Shown one piece after another: positions 24,988-32,959 of a stretch of 57,894 nucleotides of DNA. Positions within the stretch are counted from its first letter, which is position 1. The number at the start of each line of letters is the position of its first letter. This DNA comes from Clostridiales bacterium. Its GTDB lineage: Bacteria > Bacillota > Clostridia > Oscillospirales > Oscillospiraceae. Location of the stretch: NCBI GenBank assembly GCA_029265975.1, contig JAJUGN010000010.1:1-57894 (forward strand). The letters are read 5' to 3'. The translations under genes were made by a program, and so were the position numbers. Under the pieces are notes generated by a model, which saw only the letters and a program-made list of their open reading frames with translations, ran no database searches and had not been told where the DNA came from.

Positions 24988-25018
24988 ACAGGCTCCAGCA
25001 ATCTGAGCGGGAACCTGT
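24988..25018 (-). terminator. Terminator of the TSUP gene
   Basis: On the minus strand ACAGGTTCCCGC pairs with GCTGGAGCCTGT (one wobble, one mismatch), followed by TTTTTTGTCC, a good U tract. It lies 38 bases after the permease stop codon. Confidence 0.82.
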
Positions 25019-25056
25019 CAAAATAAATAAACACGGAAAACCGGCGAAATACGGCG

Positions 25057-25824
25057 TTAAAGCAGCTTCGATAGAATGTTTATAAAAAGCAGTACGATGA
25101 CCAGAAAAATCGTGAGCCTTACATATCTGCTCCCTCCGGAAATTGCCAGCTTCGCTCCCAGATAGTTCCCGGCCGCCGCGAACACTGCGGCGGGAATGGC
25201 CAGCGGAAATATTACTTTGCCGTTGAACAGAAAAACCGCGACCGACGCCGCATTCGAGGCAAGATTCGCCGCCTTGGCGCAGCCCGAGGCTTTCAGAAGG
25301 TCAAAGCCCAGAAAAGCCGTGAACGCCAGGATAAGAAAGGTTCCCGTTCCCGGCCCTATTAATCCGTCGTAGCAGCCGATGACAAGCCCGATTATCAGCG
25401 CCCCGAAGACAAGCCTTTTTCCGTCCGCCCTTTTCGAAGGATCGGCAAAAGAGCCGAAATCCTTTTTAATCAGCAGGAAAACGGCTACGGCGGGCAAAAC
25501 GGCGAGGATTGCGATCTTCAGGACCTTATCGTCTATCATTAAAGCTACGGAGCTTCCGATGAAAGCTCCCGCCAAAGATGAAACAGCCGATATGGCCCCC
25601 ACCCTTAGATCCATCTGTCCCGCTTTCAGATATTTTACCGCAGACGTAAACGTTCCGACGCACATGGCGGTCTTGTTCGTGCCCATGGCGTAGTGCGCAG
25701 GGAGCCCTGCAAGTATGTATGCGGGAAGCGAAATAAGGCCTCCTCCTCCCGCTATTGAGTCCACCAGCCCCGCCAAAAAAACAAGCGGGCAGACTATGAG
25801 GTACGTTTTAATGCTCGGGATCAC
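25057..25824 (-). CDS. TauE/SafE (TSUP) family permease
   Basis: 255 residues with about eight membrane segments. LAGLVDSIAGGGGLISLPAY at the N-terminus and CYDGLIGPGTGTFLILAF in the second half are the paired signatures of the TSUP family, which moves sulfite, organosulfonates or similar anions. The exact cargo cannot be read from the sequence. The start is a GTG with GGAGG six bases upstream. It is monocistronic with its own promoter and terminator. Confidence 0.88.
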   Translation of the reverse strand: MIPSIKTYLIVCPLVFLAGLVDSIAGGGGLISLPAYILAGLPAHYAMGTNKTAMCVGTFTSAVKYLKAGQMDLRVGAISAVSSLAGAFIGSSVALMIDDKVLKIAILAVLPAVAVFLLIKKDFGSFADPSKRADGKRLVFGALIIGLVIGCYDGLIGPGTGTFLILAFTAFLGFDLLKASGCAKAANLASNAASVAVFLFNGKVIFPLAIPAAVFAAAGNYLGAKLAISGGSRYVRLTIFLVIVLLFINILSKLL

Positions 25825-25925
25825 AGAAGTCCTCCAAAACGCAAATTGCTTTTCCGTCCGTGCGTCTTTGCCGATTTACGCCCCGACCGGGCGCTCAGAA
25901 CGTCGGGCATGAGCCGTTTTCAGGT

Positions 25926-25954
25926 ATTTTAGCATATTGCTCCTGATTAATCAA
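25926..25954 (-). promoter_or_regulatory. Promoter of the TSUP gene
   Basis: On the minus strand TTGATT, a 17-base spacer and TAAAAT lie about 100 bases upstream of the GTG. The -35 box is part of the palindrome TGATTAATCA (25944-25953), and a second TTGATTAA copy lies just upstream, so a repressor site is possible. Confidence 0.65.
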
Positions 25955-25992
25955 ACCTTGTTTGTTTAATCAACAGGGCCGTAATGCATAAA

Positions 25993-26024
25993 AAGCGGCC
26001 CGTCCTATAATCGGACAGGCCGCT
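25993..26024. repeat. Left copy of a 32-bp terminator-like direct repeat
   Basis: The hairpin AGCGGCC..GTCC / GGAC..GGCCGCT (loop TATAATC) abuts element copy 2. The same 32 bases recur at 26218-26249 with one difference (A for G in the right arm, a mismatch in this copy's stem). Confidence 0.85.
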
Positions 26025-26218
26025 GAGACTATCAAAAAACTTGTTTACAGCAAAAAAGCTTCGCAGAATTTCCGCCGCGAATGGCGGAAACAAAGTCAAA
26101 TCTGTCATTTCCGGCGGCGTGTACGTCGGAAATGACACCTCTCATGACGGGCACGGCAGAGCGTCCGTCATTAAGCCCCCTTGTCAAAAAAGCCCAAAAG
26201 GCTTTTTCGACAGTCTGA
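26025..26218 (-). repeat. Dispersed structured element, copy 2 of 3, inverted
   Basis: Same element as 71-261 and 51263-51455, in the opposite orientation. Its ends are GAGACTATC and GACAGTCTG, the clearest terminal inverted repeat of the three copies. It keeps the AAGCC/GGCTT end hairpin, the TGTCATTTCCG/CGGAAATGACA stem and the TTTCCGCC/GGCGGAAA stem. The short reading frame shared with copy 1 is intact here on the plus strand (26041-26235). It lies past the 3' end of the repeat-protein gene. Confidence 0.9.
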
Positions 26219-26249
26219 AGCGGCCCGTCCTATAATCGGACGGGCCGCT
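26218..26249 (-). terminator. Terminator hairpin; right copy of the 32-bp repeat
   Basis: A perfect 12-bp stem AGCGGCCCGTCC/GGACGGGCCGCT, 49 bases past the stop codon of the leftward repeat-protein gene. It is a near copy of 25993-26024 on the other side of the element. Confidence 0.75.
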
Positions 26250-26297
26250 CTGAGGAATGTTTTTCTTGCTAATTCCGGTTGTGGCGCCTTTTCAGCC

Positions 26298-28910
26298 TTA
26301 TAATGCTTTGGCGGTTCTGGCGCTTTCAAGCTTATCCTGGCTCGTGACAGAGATGTACAGCTTGCTTGTATTTGCCGGCAGCGTCGCGGATATCCTCACG
26401 CCGGTTTCTCCCGCCGCGACGGTCGCGGTAGCTAAAGTCTCCCCGCCGCTAGCCGCCGTATAAACCTTGACCTCGTCTCCGGCCTGCAGACCGGCAACTA
26501 TGATATAGTCAGTCTCGCTGTTGTCGATTACAACTATTTTGGTGGCTACCGGAGCAGTAGAGGTTTCTGTGCCATAGCTCTTTACGGTTCTCTTGCTTTC
26601 AAGCTTGGATGGCTGGGTGACGGAAACATATACGCTTCCCGCTTTCGTTCCGAGCTGGGCTATCGTGACTGTCGCCGACGTCTGCCCGCTTTCCACGGTA
26701 GCTGTGCCGAGCGGAGTCGTGGAAGTCGCCGTTGCGTAGACTTTTACAACCGCTCCTGCTTCAAGGCCCGTTACCACGATTGTATCGTCCTTGCCCTCGA
26801 CTTTGTTAGTGACCGTTATTTTTTCGGCAGCGGGAGCATCGGTGACCGCTTCAGCACCGTAATTTTTCGTCGTTCTGAGGCTTTCAAGCTTACCTGCGTC
26901 CTTAACCGCCACATAGACCTTGCTTGCTTTCGCTCCGAGCTGCTCTATCGATACCGTTGCAGAGGTTTGGCCCGCAGCGACGGTCGCGCTGCCAAGCGGA
27001 GCGGTTGCCGACGCTGTGGCGTACACAAATACCTGCTGTCCTTCCGTAAGCCCCGTCACTACGACGCTGTCATTTGTTCCTGCAATATTGTTGGTCACCG
27101 TTATGTTTGCAGCTGCCGGCGCCGTCGTCCTGGGCTCGGCTACATAGGATACGGCCGTCCTCGGGCTCTCGGATTTGTTCGCTTTTGTGAGGCTGATATA
27201 TACCTTTCCGGCCCCTGCTCCAAGCTGAGCCACGGTTATGGTTGCGGAGGTTGCTCCGGATTCAACGGTCGCGCTGCCGATCGGATCGGCCGATGTCGAC
27301 GTCGCATACGCCTTGACAACATCGCCCTCGGCAAGTCCCGTTATTACGATAGTATCGCTTGATGTGACGTAATTGTTCGTGACGGTTACGCTCTTCGCAG
27401 CGGGCGCGGTCGTTCTCTCGGCGGTATAGCTGGCCGCGGTCCTGACGCTCTCGTTCTTGTCGCTCGCCTTAACGCTTACATATACCTTGCCTGCCGCAGT
27501 TCCGAGCTGAGCTATGGTCACCGTGGCAGATGTTTGTCCGCTGGCGACCGTAGCGGTTCCTAGCGGCGTAGTGGCGGTGGCTGTGGCGTATACGCTGACC
27601 TTGTCGCCTTCCACGAGACCCGTCACCACAACCGTGTCGCTCGAGGTGGAGTAGTTATTGCTTACGGTAATGCTTGATGCAGCGGGCGCTGTCGTCACGG
27701 CTTCCGCCGCAAAGGATTTAAGGGTTCTCAAGCTTTCAAGCTTGTTGCTCTCCGTAACAGATACATATACCTTCCCGGCAATTTTGCCGATCTGGGAAAT
27801 AGTTATCGTCACCGAGGTCTGTCCGCTAGCAACCGTCGCGGTGCCCAGAGGCGTAGTTCCGGTCGCCGTCGCGTAGACTTTTACTATGTTTCCTGCCGCA
27901 AGACTGCTGACCGCAACAGTATCGTCGACTCCCGTGATATTGTTGGTTACGGTTATGTTCGCGGCCGCAGGAGCAGTGGTTTTGGGTTCTGCCGTGTAGG
28001 ATATGGCCGTCCTTACGCTTTCCTCTTTAAGTGCGGCCTGAAGCGTGACGTAGACCTTTCCGGCCGCGACGCCAAGCTGAGGAATCGAGATGGTCACCGA
28101 GCTTGCGCCGGTTCCCACGGTTGCGCTTCCTATCGCCTCTGTGGATGTCGCCGTAGCGTATACCTTGACGGCCACGCCTTCGTCAAGTCCGGTTACAACA
28201 ACCGTGTCGCTCGATGTATTGTAGTTGTTTGTCACTGTTACTGTAGCCGCGGTCGGCGCCGTAGTCTTCTGCGAAGCGTAGCTTACAGCGGTTTTTGCGC
28301 TTTCGTTCTTTCCGCTTTCCTTTACGCTGACATAGGCTTTGCCTGCAGCCTCTCCGATCTGGGCGATGACAACCGTCGCGGAGGTCTCTCCGCTGGCGAC
28401 TGTAGCGGTTCCGAGCGGCGTCGTGGCGCTTGACGTCGCGTAAACCTTCACGACGTCACCGGCTTCAAGGCCCGTCACCAATACGGTATCGTTAGCCAGT
28501 GAATAGTTATTGGTAACTGTGATGGTCGATGCGGCGGGCGCGGCTGACACCGGTTCGGCGGTGTAAGTTTTTGCCGTGCGCGGGCTTTCATCATTTCCTG
28601 AGGACGTCAGGGTAACGTAGACACTTCCAGCCGATGTGCCAAGCTGATCTATGCTCACCGTCACGCTTGTCCCGGTTGCGGTTGCCGTGCCGACCGGAGT
28701 AGTGGCCGAGGAGGAGCTGTAAACCTTTACTACGTCTCCACTATCCACATTGTTTACCACAACGGTGTCCGCCACGCCGGTACAGTTGTTGGTAACCGTT
28801 ATATCAGCCGCGGCGGGGGCGGTTGTCACGGCCGCAAATGCAGGCTGGATGCATGACAGCGAAAATATCATTGCTACTGCCATGCAAAATCCGATGGTTT
28901 TCTTGAACAT
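26298..28910 (-). CDS. Secreted protein of nine ~93-residue tandem repeats
   Basis: 870 residues. A signal peptide (residues 1-26, ending AFA) is followed by nine tandem units with a period of 93, each starting near TTAPAA-ITVTNN, then DTVVVTGL, KVYATAT, TPLGTATV and KVYVSV, an alternating pattern of short beta strands rich in Thr, Val and Ala. Units 4 and 7 share a nearly identical start, suggesting recent internal duplication; unit 9 is the most divergent. There is no LPXTG, SLH or other anchor, so the protein is either released or held by partners. A beta-sandwich stalk or matrix protein is likely; no catalytic motif is seen. AAGGAG lies eight bases before the ATG. It is a single gene behind a structured leader. 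Confidence 0.85.
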   Translation of the reverse strand: MFKKTIGFCMAVAMIFSLSCIQPAFAAVTTAPAAADITVTNNCTGVADTVVVNNVDSGDVVKVYSSSSATTPVGTATATGTSVTVSIDQLGTSAGSVYVTLTSSGNDESPRTAKTYTAEPVSAAPAASTITVTNNYSLANDTVLVTGLEAGDVVKVYATSSATTPLGTATVASGETSATVVIAQIGEAAGKAYVSVKESGKNESAKTAVSYASQKTTAPTAATVTVTNNYNTSSDTVVVTGLDEGVAVKVYATATSTEAIGSATVGTGASSVTISIPQLGVAAGKVYVTLQAALKEESVRTAISYTAEPKTTAPAAANITVTNNITGVDDTVAVSSLAAGNIVKVYATATGTTPLGTATVASGQTSVTITISQIGKIAGKVYVSVTESNKLESLRTLKSFAAEAVTTAPAASSITVSNNYSTSSDTVVVTGLVEGDKVSVYATATATTPLGTATVASGQTSATVTIAQLGTAAGKVYVSVKASDKNESVRTAASYTAERTTAPAAKSVTVTNNYVTSSDTIVITGLAEGDVVKAYATSTSADPIGSATVESGATSATITVAQLGAGAGKVYISLTKANKSESPRTAVSYVAEPRTTAPAAANITVTNNIAGTNDSVVVTGLTEGQQVFVYATASATAPLGSATVAAGQTSATVSIEQLGAKASKVYVAVKDAGKLESLRTTKNYGAEAVTDAPAAEKITVTNKVEGKDDTIVVTGLEAGAVVKVYATATSTTPLGTATVESGQTSATVTIAQLGTKAGSVYVSVTQPSKLESKRTVKSYGTETSTAPVATKIVVIDNSETDYIIVAGLQAGDEVKVYTAASGGETLATATVAAGETGVRISATLPANTSKLYISVTSQDKLESARTAKAL

Positions 28911-28928
28911 TGCTTCATCTCCTTAAGT

Positions 28929-28956
28929 ATAGTATGGAATCCACTAATTCACGCAA
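28929..28956 (-). promoter_or_regulatory. Alternative proximal promoter of the repeat-protein gene
   Basis: Minus-strand TTGCGT, 16 bases, TACTAT. If used, transcription would start almost at the ribosome-binding site and the upstream RNA structure would not be transcribed; I therefore favour the distal promoter at 29049-29077. Confidence 0.35.
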
Positions 28957-28965
28957 GAATTTTGC

Positions 28966-29023
28966 GCATTTCACCTGCCTTTCGAAAACAGGCTTAGCCT
29001 GCAAAGCCACTCCGGCAGCATGC
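28966..29023 (-). ncRNA. Candidate structured leader RNA of unknown class
   Basis: On the minus strand the outer stem pairs GCAT with ATGC and CTGCC with GGCAG. It encloses a conserved-looking GGAGTGGCTTTG segment and the hairpin CAGGC-TAA-GCCTG. It lies between the distal promoter and the start codon of the repeat-protein gene, about 56 bases from the ATG. It resembles a compact riboswitch-like or attenuator-like domain, but I can match it to no known family; the c-di-GMP consensus does not fit. Confidence 0.4.
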
Positions 29024-29048
29024 TTTTACTTATTACATCGGCTGTAAC

Positions 29049-29077
29049 TTTATAAAGTTAAGTGTTTTTTCCGTTAA
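29049..29077 (-). promoter_or_regulatory. Distal promoter of the repeat-protein gene with overlapping palindrome
   Basis: Minus-strand TTAACG, 17 bases, TATAAA. The -10 box lies inside the perfect 16-base palindrome TAACTTTATAAAGTTA (29045-29060), a likely operator. The resulting leader would be about 130 bases and contain the structure at 28966-29023. Confidence 0.55.
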
Positions 29078-29135
29078 AATTATAAAAAATAATCTACGCA
29101 TCCCCCGTTTCTTTTTTCAATAGCACCGCAAAAAA

Positions 29136-29177
29136 CGGCGCCTGTCTGACGGCAATAAAGCCGACGGACAGGCGCCG
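29136..29177 (-). terminator. Terminator of the sugar ABC transporter operon
   Basis: A strong stem CGGCGCCTGTC/GACAGGCGCCG with an inner CGGC/GCCG pairing, 20 bases past the stop codon of the last permease gene, followed on the minus strand by TTTTTTGCGG. Confidence 0.9.
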
Positions 29178-29197
29178 CTGAATAAGGGAGAGAAAAT

Positions 29198-30223
29198 TCA
29201 CTTTTTCCGCTCTTTTATAAGCGCGAACACGGACTGCAATATTATAAAGAAGCACAGCAGCGCCGCCGTGGCTATGTTCGCCCAGCTCGACAGCAGCTTT
29301 CCGTTGGATATGACCAGAGTGTTTATGGTTCCGTTTATCAAAACTCCGAACAGCGAGCCTATGACGTTGCCAACCCCGCCAGTGAGCAGCGTTCCTCCGA
29401 TAACGGAGGAGGCGATGGCCTCCATTTCAAAGCCTTTGGCCTGCTGGACTGCGCCCGCCATAGTGTTGAGGCTGTAGCAGATGCCTCCGATGGAGCAAAG
29501 GAAAGAGCTCAGAACATAGGCCTTCAGTTTTGTGCGCCTCACGTCAAGGCCCATCATTTTCGCGGATGATTCGCTGCCGCCCACGGCGTAAAGCGAGCGG
29601 CCGAATTTGGTATACCGCAGAACGACAAAAATTATCGCGACCACCGCGAGGGCTATAACGACGGTTGGGCGTATAAACGGCACTATGACGGCGCCCTTGT
29701 TGTTCGTATAACCGAGAAAAGCCGGCAGCTCAATTTTGGCGTTGGCCCACCCATAGTACTGCGGATTTGATTTCTGCGTTATAGAGAGCTGGGCGGTGCT
29801 TATGACCGCCGTCATGCCTCTCGCAAAAAACATGCCGGCCATGGTGACAATGAACGGCTGTATTTCAAGATAAGCCACCAGGAACCCCTGCACAAAACCG
29901 AACACTATGCCGATGACCAGCACAAAGGCAAGCATCGGCACGCAGGGATAGCCCTTCACGCCCATCGAATATGCCAGTAACATGCAGTCCATAGCTATGA
30001 GAGAACCGACCGAAATGTCTATGCCGCCCGTCAGCATCACACAGGTCATCCCGCAGGCCACGCAGATGAGGCCAGCGTTGGTGATAAGCACATTCAGAAA
30101 TGTCTGAAAATGGCCGAAGCCTTTGTCGGCGTATATCACGCAGCCCGCGGCGTACATTGCCGCGAAGAGTCCTATCGTTATGAGGAGCAGAACGGAGTTG
30201 CTGTTTACGCGCGTCTTTTTCAT
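29198..30223 (-). CDS. yjfF: Sugar ABC transporter permease (YjfF-like)
   Basis: 341 residues, about nine membrane segments, of the RbsC/BPD_transp_2 family. TGGIDISVGSLIAM is the family signature; KFGRSLYAVGGSESSAKMMG follows. The gene order binding protein, ATPase, permease, permease matches the YtfQ-YtfR-YtfT-YjfF galactofuranose importer of Escherichia coli, so uptake of a furanose sugar (galactofuranose, arabinose or similar) is likely. It is the last gene and overlaps the preceding permease gene by four bases (ATGA). Confidence 0.87.
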   Translation of the reverse strand: MKKTRVNSNSVLLLITIGLFAAMYAAGCVIYADKGFGHFQTFLNVLITNAGLICVACGMTCVMLTGGIDISVGSLIAMDCMLLAYSMGVKGYPCVPMLAFVLVIGIVFGFVQGFLVAYLEIQPFIVTMAGMFFARGMTAVISTAQLSITQKSNPQYYGWANAKIELPAFLGYTNNKGAVIVPFIRPTVVIALAVVAIIFVVLRYTKFGRSLYAVGGSESSAKMMGLDVRRTKLKAYVLSSFLCSIGGICYSLNTMAGAVQQAKGFEMEAIASSVIGGTLLTGGVGNVIGSLFGVLINGTINTLVISNGKLLSSWANIATAALLCFFIILQSVFALIKERKK

Positions 30224-31275
30224 GCTCCCGCCGCCTCCTTAATGGCCCTGGCGTCTTTTTCGGCCAGACTCGACGCCCATTTTCTGAAAACCGGGGACTG
30301 TATCGCGACTATAAATACGACGATAACCGCCTTGACCACCGGCGCCTGATCGGTCGATATGCCGAGAGCGAGCAGGGTGGTGTTTATCGCCTGGATTGTG
30401 TATGCGCCGACTATGGACGCAGCCATGTTGAATTTTCCCCCGCCCAGGCTGTTGCCGCCCAGCGCGACCGCCAGTATGGCGTCAAGCTCATAATAAAGGC
30501 CTATATTGTTGGAGTCGGCGGAGTAAATTCTCGACGACGCTACAATCCCCGCCGTTCCCGCGCACAGGCCGCATATAACATAACACAGGAAACAGATCCT
30601 TGCTGAATTTATTCCGAGGAGCCTTGCCGCCCGGCTGTTGATGCCGACTGACTGTATGTAAAGCCCGAGCGACGTTTTCCTCAGAACGAGAAACGCAGCG
30701 GCAATTACGGCCGCAGCCACGAAAATAGGCGTTGGAACCGGGCAGCCGGGAATGAAATTGCCCAGATATTTATACGGCTCGTATCGGAGGTATGTTATCT
30801 GATTGTTGCAAAGAAGCAGCCCTATGGCACGCGCCGCCGTAAAAAGTATAAGCGTCGCGATCATCGGCTGTATTTTCAGCTTCGATACCAGCGCTCCGTT
30901 TACGGTGCCGCAGACTCCCCCGATGAAAACTCCCGATAGCATGCCGGCGAGCATTGGAATCCTGAAAGTGTCAGTCGAGTTCACGCCGTAGCCGGCGAGC
31001 AGAACGCTGCAGAAGCAGGCGGAAAGGCTCATCACCGAGCCGACGGATATGTCGGTTCCCGCCGAGGCCGCGACGACCAATGTCTGGCCGACTGCAAGTA
31101 TCGCTATCTCGCTGCCTCTGTTGAGTATGTCAATAAGGCGTCCGTAAAGAACGCCGTTGTTTATTGCTATGCTGAAAAAGCCGGGGTCTTTTATAATATT
31201 GAGAAGCAAGACAAGAACAAGGCACATAAGAGGCAGAAAAAGCGTTTTCTTTGTCGCTTTTTTCAGTATGCTCAT
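30220..31275 (-). CDS. ytfT: Sugar ABC transporter permease (YtfT-like)
   Basis: 351 residues, RbsC-type permease with about nine membrane segments. VVAASAGTDISVGSVMSLSA replaces the more common TGGIDLSVG form, the same deviation seen in YtfT-type partners, and SVGINSRAARLLGIN is the cytoplasmic loop that contacts the ATPase. It pairs with the YjfF-like permease. Its start overlaps the ATPase stop by four bases. Confidence 0.87.
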   Translation of the reverse strand: MSILKKATKKTLFLPLMCLVLVLLLNIIKDPGFFSIAINNGVLYGRLIDILNRGSEIAILAVGQTLVVAASAGTDISVGSVMSLSACFCSVLLAGYGVNSTDTFRIPMLAGMLSGVFIGGVCGTVNGALVSKLKIQPMIATLILFTAARAIGLLLCNNQITYLRYEPYKYLGNFIPGCPVPTPIFVAAAVIAAAFLVLRKTSLGLYIQSVGINSRAARLLGINSARICFLCYVICGLCAGTAGIVASSRIYSADSNNIGLYYELDAILAVALGGNSLGGGKFNMAASIVGAYTIQAINTTLLALGISTDQAPVVKAVIVVFIVAIQSPVFRKWASSLAEKDARAIKEAAGA

Positions 31276-32786
31276 CTCGCTTCACCCCCTGCTATCGCTG
31301 CCATGACGCTGTGCTGCGTCATTTCTCCTTCTATTTCGTCGACCTTCGTTCCGTCGCGCATTACGCACATTCTCGAACAGGTGCGCAGCATTTCCTCTAT
31401 TTCTGACGAGATGAATACGACGCTCATGCCCTCGGAGGCGAATTTCAGGATCAGCTTTTGGAATTCGGTTTTTGTGCCTACGTCTATTCCTCGCGTCGGT
31501 TCGTCGAGTATAAGAAAATCGGGATGCGTGCAAAGCCATCTCGCCAGGATTACCTTCTGCTGGTTACCTCCCGACAGCTGGTTCACCGGGGTTTCCCGGG
31601 AAGCCGTTTTTATTTGGAGCATCTCTATGAATTTGTCTGCCAGCTCGTTTTGCTTGGCGCTCGGAAGAGTTTTGAAAACGCCTTCACGCGCCTGCATCGC
31701 CAGAATAATGTTCTCTCTTACGGAAAGCTCGCCTATGAGTCCCTCAGCCTTCCTGTCGTCGGGAAGGAAGCCCATTCCCGCTTTTATTGAGTCTATGGGA
31801 GCCTTTGCCTTCAGCTCCCTGCCTTTCATTTTCAGAGTGCCGGTCTGCGCGCGGTCGGCGCCGTAAATGCAGCGCACCATTTCGCTGCGGCCCGAACCGA
31901 GGAGCCCGGTAACGCCGACGACTTCGCCCTTCCTGATCATAAAGTCAAAGGGTTTTATCTTGCCCTTGTGGCTTAGTCCCTTAGCCTCTACGACCACCTC
32001 GCTGCTTTTCGTTTCGCCGCCTTCCGGTTTTATGGATGCAAGGTCGTCAAAGTCCTTGCCGAGCATTGCGGCAACCAGCTTGACGCGGGGCAGCTCCGCG
32101 ACGCCGTATTCGCCGACGAAACGGCCGTTTCGTAATACGGTTATGCGGTCGCACACCATGTATACCTGCTCAAGGAAGTGTGTTATGAAGATTATGCCCA
32201 CGCCTTCTTCCTTCAGGCGAAGCATAAGCTTGAAGAGCTTTGCCACCTCTCCGTCGTCCAGTGACGAGGTCGGTTCGTCCAATATAAGTATCCTGCAGTC
32301 CATATCAACCGCGCGTGCGATAGCTATCATTTGCTGGACTGCCAGCGAATAGTTTTCGAGAGTGAGGGTGACGTCTACGTCAATGCCGAGATCGTCCATT
32401 ATCTTTTTTGCCTTTTTGTTCATTGTGCGCCAATCAACAAGACCGAACCTTGTTTTCGGCTCCCGTCCTATAAAAAGGTTTTCGGCCACGGAGAGATTCG
32501 GACACAGGTTGATCTCCTGATATACAGTGGCGATGCCTATTTTTTGCGCCTCCAGAGTGGAGCGGTTTATTACCGGTCCGTCTATGCCCTGGAGCCGGAT
32601 TTCTCCGCTGTCAAACTGATGGACCCCGGTCAGCACTTTAATAAGCGTTGACTTCCCCGCCCCGTTTTCTCCCATGAGTGCGTGTATCTCGCCTTTTCTC
32701 AGCGTTATTTCAGCGTTGTCCAGCGCTTTGACGCCGGGAAACGCTTTGCAGATATTCCGCATGGTCAGAAGAATTTGATCTTCCAT
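31272..32786 (-). CDS. ytfR: Sugar ABC transporter ATPase (YtfR/RbsA-like, double domain)
   Basis: 504 residues with two ABC modules. The first has Walker A GENGAGKST, a degenerate signature (LENYSLAVQQMIAIARAV) and Walker B ILILDEPTSSLDD; the second has an altered Walker A region (GLLGSGRSE), signature LSGGNQQKV and Walker B FLILDEPTRGIDV. This is the standard pattern of monosaccharide ABC ATPases (RbsA, MglA, AraG, YtfR). It energises the two downstream permeases. Confidence 0.93.
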   Translation of the reverse strand: MEDQILLTMRNICKAFPGVKALDNAEITLRKGEIHALMGENGAGKSTLIKVLTGVHQFDSGEIRLQGIDGPVINRSTLEAQKIGIATVYQEINLCPNLSVAENLFIGREPKTRFGLVDWRTMNKKAKKIMDDLGIDVDVTLTLENYSLAVQQMIAIARAVDMDCRILILDEPTSSLDDGEVAKLFKLMLRLKEEGVGIIFITHFLEQVYMVCDRITVLRNGRFVGEYGVAELPRVKLVAAMLGKDFDDLASIKPEGGETKSSEVVVEAKGLSHKGKIKPFDFMIRKGEVVGVTGLLGSGRSEMVRCIYGADRAQTGTLKMKGRELKAKAPIDSIKAGMGFLPDDRKAEGLIGELSVRENIILAMQAREGVFKTLPSAKQNELADKFIEMLQIKTASRETPVNQLSGGNQQKVILARWLCTHPDFLILDEPTRGIDVGTKTEFQKLILKFASEGMSVVFISSEIEEMLRTCSRMCVMRDGTKVDEIEGEMTQHSVMAAIAGGEAR

Positions 32787-32849
32787 AAATTTGACCCTTT
32801 CTGTGTATATAGCTGCGGTGCCCGGAATTAAAAACCGAGCCCCACTGCG

Positions 32850-32886
32850 AAAAAGGGCGGTTCTGGAAGACGGAACCGCCCTTTTT
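32850..32886 (-). terminator. Intra-operon terminator between binding protein and ATPase genes
   Basis: A perfect 14-bp stem AAAAAGGGCGGTTC/GAACCGCCCTTTTT lies between the YtfQ-like gene and the ATPase gene. Partial termination here would keep the binding protein in excess over the membrane parts. Confidence 0.82.
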
Positions 32887-32923
32887 CACCTGGTTGTGAT
32901 GTGCCCCCCTGTTTTATCGGTCG

Positions 32924-32955
32924 TTTAGCCGGCCGCTTGCTCGGGCCGGCTTAAA
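32924..32955 (-). terminator. Second hairpin after the YtfQ-like gene
   Basis: TTTAGCCGGCC pairs with GGCCGGCTTAAA (one bulged base) directly after the binding-protein stop codon at 32960. It may protect the 3' end of the processed binding-protein mRNA. Confidence 0.6.
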
Positions 32956-32959
32956 ACGC

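Noticed and set aside
26298-28910. Long regular repeat suggesting a CRISPR array
   Set aside because: The period is about 280 bases and in frame; it is a coding repeat, with no short identical repeats or spacers.
26298-28910. Lipobox (SLSC) in the signal peptide of the repeat protein
   Set aside because: The residues before Cys20 do not fit the lipobox order and a good AFA signal-peptidase I site follows at residue 26.
28966-29023. c-di-GMP riboswitch upstream of the repeat-protein gene
   Set aside because: A GCAAAGCCAC string occurs on the plus strand, but the gene lies on the other strand and the GGCAAAC and GAAA parts of the consensus are missing.
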